Part shown: piece by piece, positions 17,075 through 25,491 of the stretch
Position numbering within the stretch: the first letter of the stretch is position 1
Layout of the letters: each line of letters opens with the position of its first letter
Assembly: GCA_018242765.1 (NCBI GenBank)
Contig: JAFEBH010000004.1
Coordinates: forward strand, 124,001 to 188,000
Source: Nitrospira sp.
GTDB taxonomy: Bacteria > Nitrospirota > Nitrospiria > Nitrospirales > Nitrospiraceae
Direction of reading: 5' to 3'
DNA length: 64,000 nucleotides
Notes under the pieces: model-generated
Database searches by the model: none
The model's input: the letters and a program-made list of their open reading frames with translations, nothing else
Told to the model about the DNA's origin: nothing
Program-made: the position numbers and the translations under genes

Positions 17075-17232
17075 AAGTCGTCAAGGAAGGGATCGTGTGG
17101 GCGAAGGGCTTCCACCGCTTCGATTCCTCTGCGACGTTACTGATCAACCACCTATCTGTGACAGCGGAGAGCTGGACCGATCACGAACGGCCCCACACAG
17201 CAGACTCGCACACCGACCTCTTTTCAACACAG

Positions 17233-17435
17233 TGTTGCGCCCCTCACCCAGGCCGGGGCGCAACAGAATGTCCCGGTTTGTGGCCACGCACGCTTGCACC
17301 CGTGACACCGTCCGCGGTGGCGCGGTTGCCACGGGCGTGCCACACCCCGGGCGACGGGTATTGTCTCGACACGGTCGAGTCGCATCGTGCGACACGACGG
17401 TGCCAGACTTCACCTGGCACGGCGTCTCGAGACGC
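17233..17435. other. Cluster of consecutive perfect DNA hairpins, non-coding
   Basis: Six hairpins lie in 203 bases. TGTTGCGCCCC (17233-17243) pairs with 17255-17265. CCCGTG (17299-17304) pairs with 17330-17335, with nested CACCG (17306-17310) and CGGTG (17315-17319). CTCGAC (17365-17370) pairs with 17374-17379. GTCGCA (17379-17384) pairs with 17388-17393. GTGCCAG (17400-17406) pairs with 17414-17420. The 14-bp palindrome GCGTCTCGAGACGC occupies 17422-17435. Frames across it look random and no RNA family is recognised. In a mobilisable element this could be a single-strand or replication origin, a recombination region or a structured RNA. Confidence 0.65.
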
Positions 17436-17704
17436 GGTGCCTCAGGAGACATTCGTGCGCCACTCCGCCGCTCTGCAGACCTTGGTGAGTGCCTCCCGGA
17501 ACGCGGCCGGCACCAACACCGGAGTCCCTTCGCTTCTGTGGCCACCCCTACTTTTTCGGTATGGTTATAAAATTTGAACCTTCTCATAAGTGCTTGAGAG
17601 AGCAATGACTGAACAGTGAATCACTGTTAGGGAAGCGTTTCGAGACGATTCACTGACTAGGCCACATCGGCAGGGGTGCTGAGCGTTACCTAATTGGTCA
17701 CTGA

Positions 17705-17962
17705 ATGATGGAGCGTCCAGGATTTCTCCCACTGAAGGAAGCAGCTGTCTGGGCGGGCGTTTCTGCCCGTACGGTCAAGCGTTGGCTCGCTGATGGCTTA
17801 CCGTGCTATCAAGCTGGCCATAGGACCAAGGTGCTTATTCGTCCGACGGATATTGACCAGTTTTTGACCAGGCGGCAGGTCACAAAAGTCGATATCGATG
17901 CGCTGGTGGAAAATACTCTACGAGAGATGCAAGAGGCGCGGCACGGGAAGGATGTAGCCTAA
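17705..17962 (+). CDS. Excisionase-like DNA-binding protein (recombination directionality factor)
   Basis: 85 residues with a MerR-like winged helix at the N-terminus, FLPLKEAAVWAGVSARTVKR followed by WLADGLPCYQAGHRTKVLIR, as in HTH_17/excisionase proteins. The C-terminal half is a charged helix. It lies 361 bases upstream of the integrase on the same strand, the usual arrangement for Xis, which bends DNA at att sites and biases recombination toward excision. An ATG at 17708 is an equally possible start. Confidence 0.75.
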   Translation: MMERPGFLPLKEAAVWAGVSARTVKRWLADGLPCYQAGHRTKVLIRPTDIDQFLTRRQVTKVDIDALVENTLREMQEARHGKDVA

Positions 17963-17977
17963 TACCCCATCATGGGT

Positions 17978-18139
17978 TTATCCTTTGATCTTGTACTTCT
18001 TGAGAAGGTCACGAAGGGCTTCCTCCACTCTGGCATGTGGGCGCCGTTTTTGCTGAATGGCCAGGATCTTCGTCTGCATCGCTAACCGAGAATCGATGCA
18101 GAAATTAAACTGCTCCTTAGATGAGGTATCCTATTCCAT
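17978..18139 (-). pseudogene. Remnant of a small gene with an early nonsense codon
   Basis: Read on the minus strand, an ATG at 18139 is followed by GAA and then TAG (18131-18133), after which the frame continues as SSKEQFNFCIDSRLAMQTKI to a basic end (EEALRDLLKKYKIKG) at 17978. The composition looks like a real RHH-type or antitoxin-like small protein, but no start codon lies beyond the stop until an internal Met. It may be a broken gene or a short 33-aa product. Evidence is thin. Confidence 0.3.
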
Positions 18140-18323
18140 TGTTCACACCCTACTGGGCCCTGCTATGGGCGTCAATAGCGTTGTTGCAGTGCCATTAGAC
18201 ATTATGCCAGCATTATAGCATTACGCCGCGTGTGGATGGATGACTGAGAGCGGGGAGAAAGATGGTGACAACATGTCAACCAATCGTGCTGTAGGCAGCA
18301 ACGTCTAATCCAAGGAGGATGAA

Positions 18324-19667
18324 TTGGGAGTCAAAGTTACACAACGAACTGGAAAGTCTGGCTGGTGGGTTTCCATCATCCACAAGAACAGCCGCAAGAG
18401 GAAGCGGTTCTCTGACAAGAAAGTAGCCTTAGAGTTTGCCAAGAAGATTGAAGCAAAGATCAGATGGGCCGAGGCCAATGGCAGTCCTGTAGTCTTTTCA
18501 CAACCCGAACAGAACATGCCAACCCTGAAAGGGTACATGGAGAATTGGCTCAGTGCCTATGTGGATAACAACTGCAAATTCTCAACAGCCTCAGGCTATC
18601 GGCAGGTTTGTAAGAAGCACCTCTACCCTGCCCTAGGCTCTCGCACCTTGGATCAGGTGACCAGAAAGGATGTGAAAGACTTGGTCGCCACCTGGAACAG
18701 CCAGGGGCTCAAGAAGCGGACGATTTTGAATATCCTGACTCCGCTGCGAGAAATGTTCAACCATGCCATTGACGATGGCACCGTTACCGCCAATCCTGTG
18801 TCCAAAGTTGGGATGATCGTGAAGGGATGTAAGGCCTCAAGCGCCCATATCGAACCGCTGACCGCAATCGAGGTCAAGGCTTTACTTGCCACCACTAAGG
18901 AGCGGTATTCGTTTCTCTATCCGCTCTTCCTTTGTGCCGTACGGACAGGCATGAGAGAGGGAGAATTGATCGGCCTCCAATGGGAAGACATTGACTTCCT
19001 GGGATCCTTCATTGAAGTCCGGCATAATGTTGTCAGACGGCAAGAGACATCCACCAAAACCAACCGGATCCGGCGCGTAGATCTGTCGCCTCAGTTACAA
19101 GCCGAGTTGCTCAAGTTGAAAGAAAGTCTTCAGCTTGAAAGCTCGATGAAGGGATACGCTTTCCCGAAATGGGTATTCTTGACGCCACATGGAAACCGTA
19201 TGACGAATGAGGTTCTCAGGAAAGGCTTCTACGCCTGTCTAGAATCGGCTGGGCTTCGGCGGGTACGATTCCATGACCTGAGGCACACCTTCGCCAGCCT
19301 GTTGATTCAACAGAATGCGAACGTAAAATATATCCAACAACAACTCGGTCACAGTAGCATCAACATCACGTTGGATGTATACTCGCATCTCTTTGAGGGA
19401 GACCATCGGCACCAGGTCCAGCGTCTGGACGATGAGCTATTGGAGACAAGTCCGAGGAGGTTAACTAACCCAGAAAACGCGCCCCAGCCGGACCCTCACC
19501 GAGAAGGGGCTCAGACGCCTACCAACGAAACAATTGAATTTAAAGCGAATATCAGACACGGAGGGGTGACGGAGTGGCCGAACGTGCCGGTCTTGAAAAC
19601 CGGAGATGGGGTAACCCATCCGCGAGTTCAAATCTCGCCCCCTCCGCCATACTTCAATAGGTTGTGA
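18324..19667 (+). CDS. Tyrosine-recombinase integrase reading through tRNA-Ser
   Basis: 447 codons from TTG 18324, preceded by AAGGAGG at 6 bases. Residues 10-55 form an AP2-like arm-binding domain (SGWWVSIIHKNSRKRKRFSD), about 65-160 the SAM-like core-binding domain, and 175-375 the catalytic domain with Arg in VRTGMREGELIGLQW, HDLRHTF, GHSS and the nucleophile in DVYSHLF. The catalytic set R-H-R-H-Y is complete. After about residue 385 the chain is low-complexity and then translates the tRNA-Ser gene (GGVTEWPNVPVLKTGDGVTH). The last 36 codons thus overlap the att/tRNA region. It would integrate the element at this tRNA. Confidence 0.88.
   Translation: MGVKVTQRTGKSGWWVSIIHKNSRKRKRFSDKKVALEFAKKIEAKIRWAEANGSPVVFSQPEQNMPTLKGYMENWLSAYVDNNCKFSTASGYRQVCKKHLYPALGSRTLDQVTRKDVKDLVATWNSQGLKKRTILNILTPLREMFNHAIDDGTVTANPVSKVGMIVKGCKASSAHIEPLTAIEVKALLATTKERYSFLYPLFLCAVRTGMREGELIGLQWEDIDFLGSFIEVRHNVVRRQETSTKTNRIRRVDLSPQLQAELLKLKESLQLESSMKGYAFPKWVFLTPHGNRMTNEVLRKGFYACLESAGLRRVRFHDLRHTFASLLIQQNANVKYIQQQLGHSSINITLDVYSHLFEGDHRHQVQRLDDELLETSPRRLTNPENAPQPDPHREGAQTPTNETIEFKANIRHGGVTEWPNVPVLKTGDGVTHPRVQISPPPPYFNRL
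19560..19649 (+). tRNA. tRNA-Ser(UGA)
   Basis: Acceptor stem GGAGGGG (19560-19566) pairs with CCCCTCC, followed by discriminator G and an encoded CCA at 19647-19649. The anticodon stem CCGGT/ACCGG encloses CTTGAAA (anticodon TGA). A long variable arm (GATGGGGTAACCCATC) and the T loop TTCAAAT are present, as for a class II serine tRNA of 90 bases. It overlaps the integrase 3' coding region and is flanked downstream by a second integrase remnant, so it is the attachment site. Confidence 0.95.
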
Positions 19668-19708
19668 GTTTTCCCCAACACTATCCTCCCGATCAACTGC
19701 CTCCAGTG

Positions 19709-20014
19709 TTACCGAAAGTGTACCCTTTTTCTCCTGGATGCAGCGATGAAGCCGCTTCCAGCCTCACGAAGGTCATCTTCGCTCGCGATGTTATACCGGT
19801 CGAACGCTGACCGGATCTTGTGACCACTGATTTTCATCGCAACCGTCTCAGGCACCTCTGCGCGAAATAAATTTCTCACACCAGTCCGTCTCAAGCCGTA
19901 AAACCTCTTGTCCTACGCACCACCCCGCTTACAGGCCGTTTCCCAAGCTTGAATCATATGACTGAATGGTTGGCCATTTCGATGAATCACTACGCGTGGT
20001 TTTTCGCTAGCCAT
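19709..20014 (-). pseudogene. Degraded tyrosine integrase, C-terminal remnant
   Basis: From an ATG at 20014 the frame reads MASEKPRVVIHRNGQPFSHM, then IQAWETACKRGGA, then a TAG stop, then resumes in the same frame as [40 protein letters not shown] to 19709. This is the catalytic C-terminal half of a phage/ICE integrase, with the second Arg, the His in GHK and the nucleophile in DRYN. The His normally before LRRT is Tyr here. The N-terminal half is absent. It points toward the tRNA-Ser from its 3' side, marking an older integration. Confidence 0.8.
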
Positions 20015-20189
20015 ACCACCTCCCCACAGCATCTGTGTGCCGGGTCAGGAATCTCTAAAATGGACCGCTTCCCATGCATCGCTCGGGTAACAGGAAAATG
20101 CTTCGAGGGACGAGTGGCTGTTCAAATAACACATGGCATGATGTATCCAGAAACTCATCGCCCGTCTCACAGGCTTCTGCTGTTACGCC

Positions 20190-20699
20190 TTAAACCACGG
20201 ACTTGCGCAACTCAGACAACGCCTCAAGAATTTCTGCTGGACGCGGGGGGCAACCTGATATTCTGGCATCAACGGGAATATGCCGATCAACCGGTCCGGT
20301 CACGGCATAGCTTCCTTTGAACATGCCACAGTTGATCGCACAGTCACCGAGCGCAATCACAATCTTCGGATCAGGCGTTTGCCTATAGACATCCTTCAAC
20401 GCTCGTTCCATATTGACGGTGACCGGCCCCGTCACAACTAATGCGTCCGCATGACGTGGCGAAGCGGCGATATGAATGCCGAAACGTTCGGCATCGTATA
20501 CGGGATTCAGGAGTGCGTTCATTTCCATCTCACAGGCGTTGCACGAGCCCGTATCCACTTCACGGATCGCGAGCGATCGTTTGAAGAGTCTCGTTTTGTC
20601 CTTAGCCTCGGGCGTAACCGGCAGTTCAGGCTTTTCCGCTCTCGGATAACGACCCGTCACGACCCCGATCGTCAGACTCTTTTTGATGATGCGAAACAT
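20190..20699 (-). CDS. NuoB/HyfI-like iron-sulfur subunit of hydrogenase-4-related complex
   Basis: 169 residues from ATG 20699, behind GGGAGG; a start at 20720 would overlap the upstream gene further. The protein carries the [4Fe-4S] ligands of the NuoB/[NiFe] small-subunit family: Cys53 and Cys56 (GSCNACEMEMNAL), Cys120 (LGDCAINCG) and Cys150 (SGCPPRP). This subunit normally passes electrons to or from the active-site subunit in the peripheral arm. It is the last gene of a six-gene minus-strand operon and starts 10 bases after the large subunit. Because that subunit lacks NiFe ligands, the redox partner of this cluster is unclear. Confidence 0.85.
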   Translation of the reverse strand: MFRIIKKSLTIGVVTGRYPRAEKPELPVTPEAKDKTRLFKRSLAIREVDTGSCNACEMEMNALLNPVYDAERFGIHIAASPRHADALVVTGPVTVNMERALKDVYRQTPDPKIVIALGDCAINCGMFKGSYAVTGPVDRHIPVDARISGCPPRPAEILEALSELRKSVV

Positions 20700-20709
20700 G
20701 GTGGCCTCC

Positions 20710-22302
20710 CTACAGATCATTCCCAGCGTATGAGAGGTTGAAGCTCTTGTTGATGAGCGGAAAGTCCGGGATAATATTGCCCAGCACCGCCCATTGAATA
20801 GCAGGCCAATTCACAAAAGACGGGTCTCGGACCTTGCACCGATGGATCCGGCCGTCTTCCCCGGCCATCACCATATAGACGATCTCGCCGCGCCACCCTT
20901 CAACTGCTGCCAGTGTCCATTCGCCGGGTTTTGGCAAAGAACTGGGCTGACTGGTGATCGGACCGTTCGGAGTTTTATCGCGCACTTCGCGAATGAGCCG
21001 GATAGATTCGTGAATCTCATCGCCACGAACACGCAACCTAGCCCTCACGTCACCGTAGCGATAGAGGGCCACATTGACGGGTAGTTCGTCGTACGCGGCG
21101 AATGGTCGATCACGCCTGAGATCGCGATTCATGCCCGATGCTCGGCCCACGACGCCCATTACTGCATGATCCCATGCGGTTTGCTCGTTGAGAATCCCTG
21201 TCGTTTCCAAGCGATCGGTGAGGGAGGCATTCGCAAAAATGATGGCTCCCACTTCGGAAAAATCAGATTGAATGCGGTTCAGTTCCTCGACAATCTCGAC
21301 GAGCTGGGCGTTCTCGATGTCTCGTGTCACCCCCCCGACGCACATGACACCTCGAAGGAATCGTGACTCCGTTAATCGGTCATTGAGCTGCATCACCCGC
21401 TCTTTCATACGACCACAATGGGCATGAGCGAGCGCATAGGCCGTATCATTGCACATGGCACCAATGTCGCCGAGATGGTTGTAGAGTCGTTCGAGTTCGA
21501 GAAAGAGCGCGCGGAGATACTTCGCACGCCGAGGCACGTCGAGGTGCAGGAGTGCTTCGACGGCCTGGCAATAGGCGAGTGCGTGTCCCACCGTCGTATC
21601 ACCGGACACACGTTCCGCGAGCGGCACTGCGTCGATCAACGGCTGTTGCTCAAAAAGTTTTTCAATGCCGCGGTGTTTCCAAAAATGGCGTAGTTCGAGT
21701 TGCATAATCGGTTCACCGGCGACGGAGAACCGAAAATGTCCGGACTCGATAATCCCCGCATGGATGGGCCCCACCGGTACTTCAAACACCCCTTCTCCCT
21801 CAATATGGCGGAAGTGATGCTCGCCCTGCTGTCGGCCGAGCACGGAGTCGCAGGGGAAATCCTTCCGGAGAGGGTGCGTTCCCTTCGGCCAGTGTTCATG
21901 CCGAACGAGACGTCGCAGGTCCGGATGGCCCTGGGGAATCAATCCGAACATATCGCGAATCTCGCGCTCATACCACTGAGCGGCATGAATGTGCGGCGTA
22001 ATAGAAGGAAACAACCGATCGGTACCTGCCAGTTCACTGGACAACACCACCCAATGGTGAGATGCCTCCAAGGTAAATAAGTAATAGAGCCCGTAGCTGT
22101 CACAAACAGGGCGATGATCACAGGCCCACAAGAGTGTCAGCCTGCCGTGCAAATTCGGTTGGGTATGGAGGTAGCGGGTGATCGCCGGCAACAGTTCCTT
22201 GGGGACCACGAAATGTGAAGACTTTGCACAAATCGGCTCATTCTTCAGGATGCCTGGAAACGCAGCTTTAAGCAGATCGTCACAGGACTCTGTCGTGGTC
22301 AT
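20710..22302 (-). CDS. HyfG/HycE-like large subunit without NiFe-binding cysteines
   Basis: 530 residues: an N-terminal NuoC-like domain (about 30-150, with WYEREIRDMFGL) fused to a NuoD/large-subunit domain (about 175-530), the arrangement of HycE and HyfG. In a real hydrogenase the first ligand pair lies in an RVCGxC motif; here it reads RVSGDTTVGHALAYC (231-245). The C-terminal DPCxxC motif is replaced by DFPLINKSFNLSYAG. All four NiFe ligands are therefore gone, as in energy-converting hydrogenase-related (Ehr) complexes. It should be a structural, proton-coupling or quinone-type subunit, not a hydrogenase. It lies between HyfF-like and NuoB-like genes in one operon. Confidence 0.85.
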   Translation of the reverse strand: MTTTESCDDLLKAAFPGILKNEPICAKSSHFVVPKELLPAITRYLHTQPNLHGRLTLLWACDHRPVCDSYGLYYLFTLEASHHWVVLSSELAGTDRLFPSITPHIHAAQWYEREIRDMFGLIPQGHPDLRRLVRHEHWPKGTHPLRKDFPCDSVLGRQQGEHHFRHIEGEGVFEVPVGPIHAGIIESGHFRFSVAGEPIMQLELRHFWKHRGIEKLFEQQPLIDAVPLAERVSGDTTVGHALAYCQAVEALLHLDVPRRAKYLRALFLELERLYNHLGDIGAMCNDTAYALAHAHCGRMKERVMQLNDRLTESRFLRGVMCVGGVTRDIENAQLVEIVEELNRIQSDFSEVGAIIFANASLTDRLETTGILNEQTAWDHAVMGVVGRASGMNRDLRRDRPFAAYDELPVNVALYRYGDVRARLRVRGDEIHESIRLIREVRDKTPNGPITSQPSSLPKPGEWTLAAVEGWRGEIVYMVMAGEDGRIHRCKVRDPSFVNWPAIQWAVLGNIIPDFPLINKSFNLSYAGNDL

Positions 22303-22317
22303 GCTCAGCCTCTTCTC

Positions 22318-23856
22318 CTATTGAATGACCAGAATTCTGGTCGCCTGCTCCAAGAGTAGTCGTATGGGCTGTGGCAGAAATATGCTGAATCCAACAAGCG
22401 CTCCGGTAAGCAGAACGATCGGCAGATGACCGAGCGTCCAGATTTCTCCTCGAACAAGACCCTCAGGCGGTGTTCCCCACACCATTCCGGTGATGCGATA
22501 CAACAGTCCGCCGAACGAAAGAACCGCAGAGACCAGAAATACCGAAGCCAAAGCTACTCGGCCGAATTGGTTGGAAAATCCCACCGTTACCATGCCTTCG
22601 GTACCGGCAAACTCCATTCCCGGAACTCCTTGCGAAGCCAGGGCCGTGAGGATCTGGAGTTCGCTGGCAAATGCTGCGAACGGTGGAAGCGCCGATAACG
22701 ACAATCCCGAAATCATCAGCGCTATTGCCGTCCAGGGTTGTGCCATGGCCACCCCCTGTACCTGACCGATTTCCACCGTGCGAAAGCGACGGTGGATGTT
22801 CCCCGCAGCAAAAAACGCCATCGACTTCGCCAACGCATGATTCAAGAGATGAAACAGGCCGCCGAAGGTTCCCAGCAGCCCCCCGACCCCGAAACCGATC
22901 ATCGCGATGCCCATGTGCTCGATGCTGGAATAGGCAAACAGCCTCTTATAGTTGTGCTGGATGAGGAGAAAGAACGCCGCCGTCAGGAATGAGGCAAAGC
23001 CGAGCAACGCCAGCAGTCCGCCAGCGAAGGCAAACGGAACGGCGTGGTCGACAATGATCCTCACTCGCAGGATTGCATAGGCTGCTACGACTTCAAGAAC
23101 ACCGGCGAGCATGGCCACCACCGGCGCAGGCGCCTCGCTGTAGGCATCCGGTAGCCAGCTATGCATCGGAACGAGACCCACTTTAGTACCATACCCGACC
23201 AGGATGAAAATGAACGCCAATTTAAGGACCTGCGGATTCAACCGATCAGCCACGGGGAGCAACTGCGTCACGTTCAACCCCTGACTGGCATCACTCAATA
23301 TATGCAGCGATGAATAATACAGCAGTACGACACCAAACAAGGCAAGCGAGATGCCGACTGAGCACAAGATCAGGTACTTCCATCCGGCCTCCAACGATTC
23401 TCGTCGTCTCCAAAAGGCAATCAAAAAAGTGGTTGCGAGCGTCGTCGCCTCGATGGCCACCCACTGGACTCCAACACTGTTCGCAATGGTCGCGATCACC
23501 ATGGCAAGCAAAAACATGTGGAAGAGAAAAAAGAACTGATTGAGTTGTGAAGGCGCGATCAGGCCCTGCTCGACTTGCTCGTCCATATACGAACGCATGT
23601 AGAACGAACAGGCCAACCCGACCACTCCGATAATGAAGAGAATGAAAGTCGACAAGGCATCCAGATAGACCAACTGATCCAGAGCCGTGACGGGACCGTC
23701 GCTCAGCACCGTGCGGGTGATCACGACTTCTGCGGTAACGAGGGCACCCATGCTTGCGAGGTTGATCCCATGAAGCCATGCCGAACGGTGGACGACCAGG
23801 CTCAGCCCTCCCGCAAGCAGCGGTGCGATCAACAAGACGGCGACTGCAATCATCAC
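22318..23856 (-). CDS. hyfF: HyfF-like proton-translocating antiporter subunit
   Basis: 512 residues, about 14 membrane helices, of the NuoL/M/N-Mrp antiporter family. Family features visible are a conserved Glu in a helix after the first third (VQWVAIEATTLATTFLIAFW), the KVGLVPMHSWLPDAYSEAPA motif with its Lys, and LFAYSSIEHMGIAMIGFGVG. Such subunits move protons or Na+ across the cytoplasmic membrane as electrons pass through the peripheral arm. It starts 11 bases after hyfE and precedes the large subunit by 15 bases. No frameshift or truncation is visible. Confidence 0.88.
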   Translation of the reverse strand: MMIAVAVLLIAPLLAGGLSLVVHRSAWLHGINLASMGALVTAEVVITRTVLSDGPVTALDQLVYLDALSTFILFIIGVVGLACSFYMRSYMDEQVEQGLIAPSQLNQFFFLFHMFLLAMVIATIANSVGVQWVAIEATTLATTFLIAFWRRRESLEAGWKYLILCSVGISLALFGVVLLYYSSLHILSDASQGLNVTQLLPVADRLNPQVLKLAFIFILVGYGTKVGLVPMHSWLPDAYSEAPAPVVAMLAGVLEVVAAYAILRVRIIVDHAVPFAFAGGLLALLGFASFLTAAFFLLIQHNYKRLFAYSSIEHMGIAMIGFGVGGLLGTFGGLFHLLNHALAKSMAFFAAGNIHRRFRTVEIGQVQGVAMAQPWTAIALMISGLSLSALPPFAAFASELQILTALASQGVPGMEFAGTEGMVTVGFSNQFGRVALASVFLVSAVLSFGGLLYRITGMVWGTPPEGLVRGEIWTLGHLPIVLLTGALVGFSIFLPQPIRLLLEQATRILVIQ

Positions 23857-23867
23857 GTAGACCTCGG

Positions 23868-24533
23868 CTATTCTTTCAGTACGGTGAGTCGGTCCGTATC
23901 CACGCTGTCGAATGCGTCTTGCAAGCGATTCGTATAGATCCCTGCGATCAATGTGGCGATCAGGACATCGAAGAACACGCCCAATTCAACAACCAACGGC
24001 ATGCCATAGGTGGCGGCTGTGGCGCCCAAAAATAGTCCGTTTTCCAGGACGAGGAAGCCTACCAGTTGGGATACGGCTTTGTGCCGTGCGATCATCGTAA
24101 ACAATCCAATGAGTACGATCGCAAGGGCGATGGCCAAAGAATCTCGCGTGAGGAGAGATCCCAATGGAATGATCGGTTGCGCGATGAAAAATGCCAGCAT
24201 AACCAGTCCACCGCAAATCAACAGTCCGGTTGGTACGTTGACATGCATCACCAGTTCTCGTTTGACGTTGAGGCGATCAATGACTTTCTTGAGGACCCGA
24301 GGAATGATGATCACCTTGATGACACCGGTCAGCGCCGCTGCAATATAGATGTGCTGGTTCCCTGTCAAATAGGCCACCAGTATCGCGGTGACGAAGAGAA
24401 AAGCCGACTGCAACGCGAACAAGTCGACGCAGGCCGAGAGCCGCCGTTGCGCCACAATCGCGAAACAGGTCAACAAGAGCAAGGCTGAGCATAAGTCGAC
24501 CAGTTGCGATCCAATGGAAGAAATCCCCTGCAT
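23868..24533 (-). CDS. hyfE: HyfE-like membrane subunit (NuoK-related)
   Basis: About 221 residues from ATG 24533 (MQGISSIGSQLVDL), placed 4 bases after the hyfC stop; the longer frame upstream reads through hyfC in a meaningless Cys/Ser-rich sequence. Seven or so membrane helices are apparent. The C-terminal half (AVSQLVGFLVLENGLFLGAT) carries the Glu-containing helix conserved in NuoK/HyfE/MrpC. It acts with hyfB and hyfF subunits in ion translocation. Position between HyfC and HyfF matches the hyf gene order, with hyfD missing. Confidence 0.82.
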   Translation of the reverse strand: MQGISSIGSQLVDLCSALLLLTCFAIVAQRRLSACVDLFALQSAFLFVTAILVAYLTGNQHIYIAAALTGVIKVIIIPRVLKKVIDRLNVKRELVMHVNVPTGLLICGGLVMLAFFIAQPIIPLGSLLTRDSLAIALAIVLIGLFTMIARHKAVSQLVGFLVLENGLFLGATAATYGMPLVVELGVFFDVLIATLIAGIYTNRLQDAFDSVDTDRLTVLKE

Positions 24534-24537
24534 CCGT

Positions 24538-25488
24538 TCAGCTCCGAAGAATATAAAAGAACAGCAACCCAAGCAGTGCGAGAATGAACGCCACGCCCAA
24601 CAAATCCGTGACCCGGAACAACCGCAACTTTGCGAACATGCACTCAATGACTCCGATGAAGACTGCAAGTACCGCGGTCTTCACCACGTACACCAGGAGC
24701 CCGATTCCCATTGCGGCGGGTGTGACCGTCGTCGCGATGCCCCACGGCGCAAAGACGTTGGCGATCAAAGAAAGGAATACCGCCAGCTTCAGACCGGCTG
24801 CCCATTCAAGTAGGGCGAGATAGCGCCCTGAGTATTCAAGGAGCATCGCTTCATGAATCATGGTGAGTTCCAGATGGGTCGCCGGATTATCGACCGGCAC
24901 CCGTCCTGTCTCGGCGAGCGCTACGATGAAGAGAGCCGCCAACGCCATCAGATGCGGTGACGGATCCGTAACAATGCCTTCTAGTAACGCAGTCTTATGA
25001 ACAATGGTGCTCACATTCGTCGATCCATTCGTCAGGGCAATTGCAAAGATCGCGAGCATCATGGCCGGCTCGGTCAGCGACGCCACGATCGCCTCTCGGC
25101 TGCTCCCCATCCCCCCGAAGGCTGATCCGGCATCGAGTCCCGCGAGAATTAAGAAGAACGTGCCCAATGCCAAGAGATAGACCAGCGCAATGATGTTTCC
25201 CGCAAAATTCATGGGCGTCTGCGAAGTGAACGTGGGAACCAGTAATCCTGCCGTCAACGTGGAGCCAAACACGATATAAGGGGTCGCTGTGAAAATCCAT
25301 GACGTGGTGGTCGAGAGTAGAGGCTGCTTCTGGAAGAGCTTCGCCAAGTCGGCGTAAGGCTGGAGGATGGTCGCCCCCCGCCGCAATTGCAACCGCGCTT
25401 TGACTTTCCGAATGAGCCCCACGAGAAACGGCGAGATGGCCAGTAAGACGGTTGTTTGAGCCACAAGGAGAAGGATCATGTGGAACAT
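24538..25488 (-). CDS. hyfC: HyfC/NuoH-like membrane anchor subunit
   Basis: 316 residues with eight predicted membrane helices, of the NuoH/HycD/HyfC family. The cytoplasmic loop after the first helix contains LIRKVKARLQLRRGATILQP and YADLAKLFQKQP, typical of the family, and acidic residues follow in VALAETGRVPVDNPATHLEL and MIHEAMLLEYSG. NuoH links the peripheral electron-transfer arm to the ion pumps and forms part of the quinone site in complex I. The start is 3 bases after the hyfB stop, implying coupled translation. Confidence 0.9.
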   Translation of the reverse strand: MFHMILLLVAQTTVLLAISPFLVGLIRKVKARLQLRRGATILQPYADLAKLFQKQPLLSTTTSWIFTATPYIVFGSTLTAGLLVPTFTSQTPMNFAGNIIALVYLLALGTFFLILAGLDAGSAFGGMGSSREAIVASLTEPAMMLAIFAIALTNGSTNVSTIVHKTALLEGIVTDPSPHLMALAALFIVALAETGRVPVDNPATHLELTMIHEAMLLEYSGRYLALLEWAAGLKLAVFLSLIANVFAPWGIATTVTPAAMGIGLLVYVVKTAVLAVFIGVIECMFAKLRLFRVTDLLGVAFILALLGLLFFYILRS

Positions 25489-25491
25489 CAG

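Noticed and set aside
17046..17605. Frames of 150-170 codons over the hairpin cluster on both strands
   Set aside because: Their translations are Arg/Pro/Thr-rich without domains and contradict one another; the DNA structure is the better explanation.
20710..22302. A functional [NiFe] hydrogenase
   Set aside because: Both Cys motifs that hold nickel and iron are missing in the large subunit.
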